Assembly: GCA_017387165.1 (NCBI GenBank)
Contig: JAFOFS010000329.1
Location: forward strand, 1-9,760
Origin: Clostridia bacterium
GTDB lineage: Bacteria > Bacillota > Clostridia > Oscillospirales > Acutalibacteraceae
Direction of reading: 5' to 3'
DNA: 9,760 nt
Position numbers and translations under genes: made by a program. Positions 4,723 through 9,760 of the stretch are shown here, one piece after another. How positions within the stretch are numbered: position 1 is the first letter of the stretch; each line of letters begins with the position of its first letter. The notes beneath the pieces were generated by a model. The model ran no database searches and had not been told where the DNA came from. It was given only the letters and a program-made list of their open reading frames with translations.

Positions 4723-6756
4723 TTATTCAGCAGCCTCTTCAGCGGCTTCCTCAGCGACCTCTTCGACCGCCTCGACAACCTCTTCCTCCGGCAGCAGAGC
4801 GCGGATGGACAGGCTGATGCGCTTCTTGTCGTAGTCGATGCCGGTGATCTTGGCATCGACCTGCTGGCCGGCCTTCAGCTCATCCTGCGGCTTCTCGACG
4901 CGGTGGTTAGCGATCTGCGAGATGTGGATCAGACCGTCCACACCCGGGATGATCTGCGCAAACGCACCGAAGGTGGTCATGCTGACGACCTTGACGCTGA
5001 CCGTCTGGTCGATCGCATAGTCACGCTTGAAGACTTCCCACGGATTCTCGTCCGCCTTGCGATAGGACAGCGAGATCTTCTTCTTTTCGACGTCCAGCTC
5101 CTTGACGGTGACTTCCACGGTCTGGCCGATGGTCAGCACGTCGGACGGATGCTTCACGCGGTTCCAGGACAGCTCGGAGATGTGAACCATACCGTCCACG
5201 CCGCCGATGTCAACGAACGCGCCGTACGAGGTCATCGACTTGACCACGCCGGTGTAGGTCTGGCCGACTTCAGCCTGACCCCAGAACGCCTCTTCCTTCT
5301 CCTTGCGCTCCTCACGAGCAACCGCACGGACCGAGCCGACAGCGCGGCGGCGAGCGGTGTTCACTTCGATCACGCGGAAGCGGACGGAAGTGCCCTTCAG
5401 CGAGGACAGGTCATCCAGGCGGTAGACCGAGGCCTGCGACGCCGGCACGAACACGCGGACGCCGTTGGACACGACCAGAACGCCACCTTTGATCACCTCG
5501 GAGATGGTACCCTCAAGGATCTCGCCCGACTCGGAAGCCGCGACGATGGTGTCCCAACCCTTCAGCGCGTCAACGCGCTTCTTGGAAAGCATGATGGTGC
5601 CTTCCTGATCGTTGGTGCGCATAATGAGCAGGTTCAGCTCGTCGCCGATCTTGACGACGTCGGCCGGGTTGACGTTGGGATCGGCGCTCAGTTCGGCAAC
5701 CGGGATGTAGCCGGTCTGCTTGCGGCCGATGACTTCCACCTGCACCTCGTTGGGAGCGATGCCCACAACGATACCGTTGACTCTTTCATCTGTATTTAAG
5801 CTCTTCAAGGACTCCTCGAGCGCCTCGGCAAAGCTCATTTCTTCGACATTTTTTTCGGGAGCCGTCTGCTCCGCTGCGGAAACCTCCGTTTCCAGGACTT
5901 CGTTGTTTACCATTTCGGACATTGTGATGTGTACCTCCTTTATAATATCGGCCGGGGTGGACGCTCCGGCGGTCAAGCCGACCGCCTGCATACCGGCAAA
6001 CCACTCACGCTTCAGCTCCGCCGCCGTTTCCACCAGATAGGTGGGGCAGCAGGCAGCGCAGATGCTGCGCAGTTTTTCGGTATTTGAGCTTTGACGCCCT
6101 CCGACTATCACCATTGCTTGATGCGAGCCCGCCAAAGTGACGGCTTCTTCCTGTCTTTTGGCAGTCGCATTACATATTGTATCAAATAATTCGAGATTTG
6201 TATAGAGGGTTTTTGAAATTTCTTCGCATTTTCTCCAAATTTTTATATGAAAAGTGGTCTGCGACACCATCGTTATAGGCTTTTTGACCAATTCCGGATG
6301 GTCTACTGACAACTTTTCCAGTTCCTCGGGGGTGGAAAAGACATACGATTCCCCTCGGACGTGTCCGCGGATACCGATCACCTCGGGGTGGGTCGGGTCA
6401 CCTGCGATCAAAATCACCGAGCCGTTCTCGGATTTTTCCCGTACGATACGATGGATCTTCGCGACGAACGGGCAGGTCGCATCCACCACCTCGGCGCCGC
6501 ACGCAGCGGCGCGGGTGTAGACCTCCTCCCCCACGCCGTGGGAGCGGATGACCAGACAATAGCCGTCGGGAACCTCCTCGGGTGTGGAAACGATCTTCAC
6601 ACCGCGGGCCTCCATCGCCGCCACCACCTGTGGGTTGTGGATAATGGGACCGAGGGTACAGACGCGTTTGCCCTCCGCGAGCAGAGAATTGACCGTATCC
6701 ACCGCTTTGCTGACGCCGAAGCAGAAGCCCGCCGTCGATGCCAACGTCACGCTCAT
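4723..6756 (-). CDS. ispH: fusion of IspH (HMBPP reductase) and ribosomal protein S1
   Basis: One 677-aa reading frame joins two proteins. Residues 1 to about 275 are IspH (LytB), the iron-sulfur enzyme that reduces HMBPP to IPP and DMAPP, the last step of the MEP isoprenoid pathway. The cluster cysteines are Cys12, Cys95 and Cys195. The substrate-pocket residues His40, His73, His123 and Glu125 are present, as is GGRQSSNT (219-226). After a linker (about 276-322) come four S1 RNA-binding domains, near 323-392, 413-480, 498-565 and 582-650, and then an Ala/Glu-rich acidic tail. Domains three and four are the most canonical (SYGAFVDIGGVDGMVHISEL, 510-529). Such fusions are known in Clostridia. 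The ATG overlaps the plsC stop (ATGA) and has a GGAGGAG SD. The seam carries its own SD and ATG, so a free S1 product is possible. No frameshift is seen. Confidence 0.95.
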   Translation of the reverse strand: MSVTLASTAGFCFGVSKAVDTVNSLLAEGKRVCTLGPIIHNPQVVAAMEARGVKIVSTPEEVPDGYCLVIRSHGVGEEVYTRAAACGAEVVDATCPFVAKIHRIVREKSENGSVILIAGDPTHPEVIGIRGHVRGESYVFSTPEELEKLSVDHPELVKKPITMVSQTTFHIKIWRKCEEISKTLYTNLELFDTICNATAKRQEEAVTLAGSHQAMVIVGGRQSSNTEKLRSICAACCPTYLVETAAELKREWFAGMQAVGLTAGASTPADIIKEVHITMSEMVNNEVLETEVSAAEQTAPEKNVEEMSFAEALEESLKSLNTDERVNGIVVGIAPNEVQVEVIGRKQTGYIPVAELSADPNVNPADVVKIGDELNLLIMRTNDQEGTIMLSKKRVDALKGWDTIVAASESGEILEGTISEVIKGGVLVVSNGVRVFVPASQASVYRLDDLSSLKGTSVRFRVIEVNTARRRAVGSVRAVAREERKEKEEAFWGQAEVGQTYTGVVKSMTSYGAFVDIGGVDGMVHISELSWNRVKHPSDVLTIGQTVEVTVKELDVEKKKISLSYRKADENPWEVFKRDYAIDQTVSVKVVSMTTFGAFAQIIPGVDGLIHISQIANHRVEKPQDELKAGQQVDAKITGIDYDKKRISLSIRALLPEEEVVEAVEEVAEEAAEEAAE
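5920..5941 (-). promoter_or_regulatory. SD and ATG at the IspH/S1 seam: possible internal start
   Basis: Inside the fused gene, AAAGGAGG (5934-5941, reading leftward) is followed after 11 nt by an in-frame ATG (5920-5922, Met279 of the fusion). Initiation here would give a 399-aa protein starting MSEMVNNEV with all four S1 domains and no IspH. The bases also encode the KEV segment that is common at the C-terminal end of Firmicute IspH proteins, so the SD likeness may be partly a by-product of coding. The 11-nt spacing is slightly long. Function is inference. Confidence 0.45.
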
Positions 6757-7358
6757 TCGTTCTCCTCCATCAGCGCCGCAATACGCTCCATAATCAGGCG
6801 GGTCGCCTGACGGATATCGGGGCGGTCACCCTCCAGCTGCAGCTCAGACGGCTGAATCGGGGTGCCAAACACCACCGTGGTACGACAAAACAGGCGCAGT
6901 TTACGCTGCTTGGTCTTACGCAGAATACAGCAGGGAATAATCGGCGCGCCGGTACGGGCGGCGATCATCGCCACCCCTGCCTTGCCACGGGCAAGATTGC
7001 CGTCCTTGGAACGGGTGCCCTCAGGGAAAATTCCCATCACGTGACCGTCCTGCACCAAGCGGATGGCGTGCACCACCGCGTCCTTATCGCTCGCCTTGCG
7101 GTCCACCGCAAAGACGCCCATCACCTTTCCCAGCAGCCAGCGGAACAATCCGATCCGGAACAGTTCCTTTTTTGCCATAAAATAGATGTGGCGCTTCTGC
7201 GCGCAGAGCAGGTGGATCGGATCCATATTGGAGATGTGATTGCAGCACAGCACGGCACCGCCCTCGGCAGGAATGTTTTCCACGCCGACGGCACGGTACG
7301 GCCATAAGGTGCCGATCAGCACCCGCGCAAAAGACTTGACTCCTTCTCGGAAGCTCAT
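6753..7358 (-). CDS. plsC: 1-acyl-sn-glycerol-3-phosphate acyltransferase (PlsC)
   Basis: Adds the second acyl chain to lysophosphatidic acid, giving phosphatidic acid, the precursor of membrane phospholipids. It acts at the inner face of the membrane. The 201-aa length suits short Gram-positive PlsC proteins. Visible acyltransferase motifs: NHISNMD (40-46) with catalytic His41 and Asp46, FPEGTRS (111-117) for phosphate binding, and GAPIIP (137-142). A weakly hydrophobic N-terminus may associate with the membrane. AAGGAG precedes the start with 8-nt spacing. Both ends overlap neighbours by 4 nt (ATGA with cmk upstream and with ispH downstream), a strong sign of one coupled operon. Exact acyl-donor preference cannot be read. 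Confidence 0.94.
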   Translation of the reverse strand: MSFREGVKSFARVLIGTLWPYRAVGVENIPAEGGAVLCCNHISNMDPIHLLCAQKRHIYFMAKKELFRIGLFRWLLGKVMGVFAVDRKASDKDAVVHAIRLVQDGHVMGIFPEGTRSKDGNLARGKAGVAMIAARTGAPIIPCCILRKTKQRKLRLFCRTTVVFGTPIQPSELQLEGDRPDIRQATRLIMERIAALMEENE

Positions 7359-8032
7359 CCCAGTCGCTCCTTGATCAGATTTTTCATCAATTCCACCGAC
7401 TGCTCCAGCGTGTTGCCGGTGGTATCCACCATCACGGCATCGTCCGCCGCTTTAAGCGGAGCCGCCGCGCGGTGGGAATCGTTGTAATCGCGTTGCTTCA
7501 TATCCGCCAGCACGTCCTCGAAGGCGACGTCCATCCCCTTGGCGACCAGCTCGTCGTAGCGACGACGGGCGCGATCCTCGGCGGAGGCGGAAAGGAAAAT
7601 CTTGACCTGCGCATGCGGCAAAACGACCGTGCCGATGTCGCGACCGTCCATAATGACGTTGTGGGTTGCCGCCATATCCTGCTGCAAATGGAACAGGAAC
7701 TGACGCACGGGCGGCAGCGCAGAGACCGCCGAAGCCGCCATCGATGCCTCCGGCGTGCGGATACGGTCGCTGACGTCGTCGCCATTAAGCAGCACCTTCT
7801 GCACGCCGTTATCGTAGGCGAGATCGACGCGGATGGAGGGCAGCATCGCCACCACCGACTCGGCATCGGTCGGGTCAATTCCCGCCGAAAGCGCCGCATA
7901 GCCGACCGTGCGGTACATCGCGCCGGTATCGACGTAAACGTAGGCCAATTCCTTCGCCAGCAGTTTGGCGATGGTGCTCTTACCTGCACCGGAGGGGCCG
8001 TCGATCGCAATCGCTATCCACTTGTTTTCCAT
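7355..8032 (-). CDS. cmk: cytidylate kinase
   Basis: Phosphorylates CMP and dCMP to the diphosphates with ATP in the cytoplasm, supplying CTP for nucleic acids and for CDP-diacylglycerol in lipid synthesis. The 225-aa length is typical. The P-loop is GPSGAGKST (12-20), followed by VDTGAMYRTVG (34-44) in the nucleotide-binding region, MDGRDIGTVV (128-137) in the CMP-binding part, and RDYNDSHR with PLK (181-194), ending in DT (203-204), in the C-terminal lid and closing segment. The start at 8032 has GGGAGG upstream, formed from the last codons of the preceding gene. The gap to that gene's stop is 4 nt, so translation is probably coupled. The downstream plsC overlaps by 4 nt. Confidence 0.97.
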   Translation of the reverse strand: MENKWIAIAIDGPSGAGKSTIAKLLAKELAYVYVDTGAMYRTVGYAALSAGIDPTDAESVVAMLPSIRVDLAYDNGVQKVLLNGDDVSDRIRTPEASMAASAVSALPPVRQFLFHLQQDMAATHNVIMDGRDIGTVVLPHAQVKIFLSASAEDRARRRYDELVAKGMDVAFEDVLADMKQRDYNDSHRAAAPLKAADDAVMVDTTGNTLEQSVELMKNLIKERLG

Positions 8033-8036
8033 CGTT

Positions 8037-9278
8037 TTATCCTCCCATCACGCCGCGACCTGCCGCTACGCCGGTTGCAAAAGCGATCTGTAAATTGAAG
8101 CCGCCGGTATAGGCATCCACGTCCAGCACCTCGCCGGCGAAGTACAGGCCGTCGCATTTTTTCGACGCCATCGTGCGAGCGTCCACTTCCTTGACGCTGA
8201 CGCCGCCCGAAGTGACCACCGCCTCCTCAAAGGGGCGGAAGCCGGCCACCGCAATCGGCAGGCATTTGAGCAGCGATACCAGTTTTTTGCGTTGCTCCTG
8301 CGTCACCGTGTGGCATTTGAGGCGAGGCGAGATCCCTGCCTTCCGCAAAAACGGCTGCACCAGCGAATGCGGCAGCAGGTGGGTAAAGGCATTGCCGAGG
8401 TCGCTGTTTTTGTAGGTGGCAAAATCCCGTTGTAAACGGGCGTCCAGCTGTTCGACGGTGAGGGCAGGCTTCATATCCAGCCGCAGCTCGTAGCGGCCGC
8501 GTGCCATTTCCTTGAGGTGGGCGCTCATCGTCAGGATCATCGGGCCGGAAACGCCGAAATGCGTAAACATCATCTCTCCGAAATCCTTGGCGACCGTCTT
8601 GCCCGTGGCGCGGTCAACGCATTGGAGGGCGCAGTTTTTGAGCGAAACGCCCATAGCCGCCGCGCAGAGCGGATCGTCCGATTCCAGCGCCACCAGCGAC
8701 GGGCGAGGCGGCACGATGGTGTGTCCTGCCTGCTCGGCAAAGGCATAGCCGTCGCCGGTCGAGCCGGTGGTCGGATAGGATTTGCCGCCGGTGCAGACGA
8801 TGACGGCGTAGGCATTCAGCACCCGACCGTCTTGCAGGCGAACGCCGGTGCAGACGCCGTCCTCAATGCAGAGGGCTTCCACCCGTCCCTGCTCAAAGCG
8901 GACGCCGGCGCTTTTCGCATGGCGTACCAGCCCGTCCACGATATCCACCGCCTTGTCCGACACCGGAAACACGCGGTTGCCGCGTTCGGTCTTCAGCGGC
9001 ACTCCCTGCGCCTCCAGCAGATCCATCGTGTCCTGCGGCGTCCATTGGTTCATCGCGCTGTACAAAAACCGGCCGTTGGTCGGGGTATTGGCAATGATCC
9101 CCTCGGGAGTGGTGTTGTTGGTCACGTTACACCGCCCCTTGCCGGTGATCATCACCTTACGCGCAGGACGGGGATTGCGTTCGATGAGGCAGACGGCGGC
9201 GCCTGCTTTCGCGGCTTCCGCAGCCGCCAGCAAACCGGCGGCGCCGGCACCGACGACGATAATCAGAAGTTCAGACAT
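8037..9278 (-). CDS. BaiN/HI0933-family NAD(P)/FAD-dependent oxidoreductase
   Basis: A 413-aa flavoprotein of the HI0933/YhiN/BaiN family, found widely in bacteria. BaiN of Clostridium scindens was reported to act on bile-acid intermediates, but most members have no proven substrate, so no bile-acid role is claimed here. An N-terminal FAD-binding Rossmann fold carries VGAGAAG (9-15) and an acidic strand end, Glu34. Family signatures follow: GKGRCNVTN (46-54), CTGGKSYPTTGSTGDG (162-177), FTHFGVSGP (238-246), TSGGVSVKEVD (356-366), and YFAGEVLDVDAYTGGFNLQ (379-397) at the C-terminus. The start at 9278 is chosen because AAAGGAG lies 7 nt upstream. A longer reading from 9317 begins within the promoter region and has no SD. 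It is the first gene of the cmk-plsC-ispH/rpsA operon. Confidence 0.92.
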   Translation of the reverse strand: MSELLIIVVGAGAAGLLAAAEAAKAGAAVCLIERNPRPARKVMITGKGRCNVTNNTTPEGIIANTPTNGRFLYSAMNQWTPQDTMDLLEAQGVPLKTERGNRVFPVSDKAVDIVDGLVRHAKSAGVRFEQGRVEALCIEDGVCTGVRLQDGRVLNAYAVIVCTGGKSYPTTGSTGDGYAFAEQAGHTIVPPRPSLVALESDDPLCAAAMGVSLKNCALQCVDRATGKTVAKDFGEMMFTHFGVSGPMILTMSAHLKEMARGRYELRLDMKPALTVEQLDARLQRDFATYKNSDLGNAFTHLLPHSLVQPFLRKAGISPRLKCHTVTQEQRKKLVSLLKCLPIAVAGFRPFEEAVVTSGGVSVKEVDARTMASKKCDGLYFAGEVLDVDAYTGGFNLQIAFATGVAAGRGVMGG

Positions 9279-9315
9279 AGCCGTCTCCTTTCCGTGGAAA
9301 AACACATATTCCACC

Positions 9316-9355
9316 ATTATAACAGCATTATACTATTTTTCCCCTTTAAATGCAA
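9316..9355 (-). promoter_or_regulatory. promoter of the flavoprotein-cmk-plsC-ispH/rpsA operon
   Basis: Reading leftward, -35 TTGCAT (9350-9355), a 17-bp spacer and -10 TATAAT (9327-9332) predict a start near 9320. A second TATAAT (9316-9321) lies 11 bp further on with an extended -10 (TGTTATAAT) but no good -35, so a second start near 9309 is possible. No operator is recognised here. Confidence 0.75.
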
Positions 9356-9369
9356 GAGCAAACAAAAAA

Positions 9370-9397
9370 TTCGGACGATGAAATTTCATCGTCCGAA
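9370..9397. terminator. palindromic terminator after the RpiR-family gene
   Basis: A 28-bp perfect palindrome, again centred on AAATTT (stem TTCGGACGATG/CATCGTCCGAA). Leftward it is followed by TTTTTTGTTTG, suitable for ending the gene at the right edge, whose stop lies 7 nt before it. On the other side it has a run of A, so it may work in both directions. Confidence 0.85.
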
Positions 9398-9404
9398 AAA
9401 AGAA

Positions 9405-9760
9405 TTACGGTTCGGCGGTGGGCGGTTCGGGAAGCGCCTGGTACACGCCGTAACGCGACCAGATGGTTTCCAGCATCTCCAACGAATCGCGGTTTTCCTC
9501 CATACGTTTGAGCGAAACCGCCACGATCAGCGCGTTCAAAATGGAAAGCGGCGCGACCAGTGAATCCACCACCGTCGCCAGATCGCTGTGAGCCAGCAGC
9601 AGGTGGTCGGCGTAATCGGCGATCGGAGACAGCAGGCTGTCGGTGATGGCGATCACCTTGGCCTTACGGGAACGGGCAAAATCCAGAATACTGACCGCCT
9701 TGGAGGAATAACGCGGAAAGCTCATGCCGAGAATGACGTCCTCCTCCCCGATATCCACCA
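9405..9760 (-). CDS. MurR/RpiR-family transcriptional regulator, C-terminal SIS domain (5' end outside window)
   Basis: The last 117 complete codons of a gene whose start lies beyond the right edge. They match the C-terminal half of a sugar-isomerase (SIS) domain as found in RpiR/MurR regulators. The segment DVILGMSFPRYSS is followed by AKVIAITDSLLSPIADYAD, where SIS regulators bind a phosphosugar; the SFPRYS wording is typical of this family. The N-terminal helix-turn-helix domain that would bind DNA is not in the window, so the regulator assignment is by family resemblance. RpiR members usually control sugar or cell-wall amino-sugar use; the target here is unknown. It has its own terminator and is unlikely to be cotranscribed with the flavoprotein operon. 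The C-terminal tail is Pro/Glu-rich. Confidence 0.83.
   Translation of the reverse strand, partial: VDIGEEDVILGMSFPRYSSKAVSILDFARSRKAKVIAITDSLLSPIADYADHLLLAHSDLATVVDSLVAPLSILNALIVAVSLKRMEENRDSLEMLETIWSRYGVYQALPEPPTAEP

Noticed and set aside
4724..4795. Repeated Glu/Ala codons at the end of the fusion gene, considered as a DNA tandem repeat
   Set aside because: This is an acidic C-terminal tail of the S1 part with irregular units, not a true tandem array.
4531..5799. Rightward open frame of 422 codons antisense to rpsA and yunB
   Set aside because: It has shadow composition (Asp, Leu, His and Arg rich), no domain, crosses a terminator and two genes, and has no plausible promoter.
5941..5980. 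Possible internal promoter before the S1 part of the fusion (TTGACC ... TATTAT)
   Set aside because: The spacer is 23 bp, too long for sigma-A, and the region is fully explained by IspH coding.
9279..9317. Upstream ATG for the flavoprotein adding 13 residues
   Set aside because: It overlaps the second -10 element and has no SD. The start at 9278 has AAAGGAG at 7 nt and leads straight into the Rossmann fold.
1..9760. CRISPR array, phage or defence genes, transposons, tRNA and rRNA
   Set aside because: No spaced direct repeats, transposase motifs or structured RNA genes were seen; the window is filled with core metabolic genes at normal spacing.

Overview
The window reads as an ordinary chromosomal segment from a spore-forming, fairly GC-rich anaerobic Firmicute of class Clostridia, most likely a gut Oscillospiraceae/Ruminococcaceae-type lineage. 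This rests on four things: an ispH-rpsA gene fusion, a type III glutamine synthetase, the sporulation gene yunB, and strong Gram-positive Shine-Dalgarno (SD) sequences with sigma-A-type promoters. The genus is inference. I see no insertion sequences, prophage, CRISPR array, tRNA or rRNA.

Layout. At the left edge carA (small subunit of carbamoyl-phosphate synthase) runs leftward and is cut by the window end. It is divergent from a rightward type III glutamine synthetase gene (1249-3342). The 214 bp between them hold two back-to-back promoters. On the glutamine synthetase side there is also an exact GlnR/TnrA-type box over the predicted transcription start and an 18-bp perfect palindrome in the leader. 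A bidirectional terminator (3346-3373) separates glutamine synthetase from everything to its right, which is all leftward: HAD phosphatase (3378-4025), yunB (4027-4647), a terminator (4687-4717), then ispH-rpsA fusion (4723-6756), plsC (6753-7358), cmk (7355-8032) and a BaiN/HI0933-family flavoprotein (8037-9278), with its promoter at about 9316-9355. A further palindromic terminator (9370-9397) ends the partial RpiR-family regulator at the right edge.

How the genes fit together. The flavoprotein-cmk-plsC-ispH/rpsA block is a tight operon with two ATGA overlaps. It combines nucleotide supply, phospholipid synthesis, the last step of isoprenoid precursor synthesis and an S1-type ribosomal protein. 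yunB and the phosphatase form a second tight pair with a 1-nt gap. Glutamine synthetase makes glutamine, and carA normally consumes it.

The window holds no obviously new system. The points most worth checking are: (1) CarA has Met and Asp where the glutaminase normally has its catalytic His and Glu; (2) the ispH/rpsA fusion keeps a strong SD and ATG exactly at the seam, so free S1 could be made; (3) the GlnR-type operator sits on the glutamine synthetase start site, next to an unexplained palindrome.
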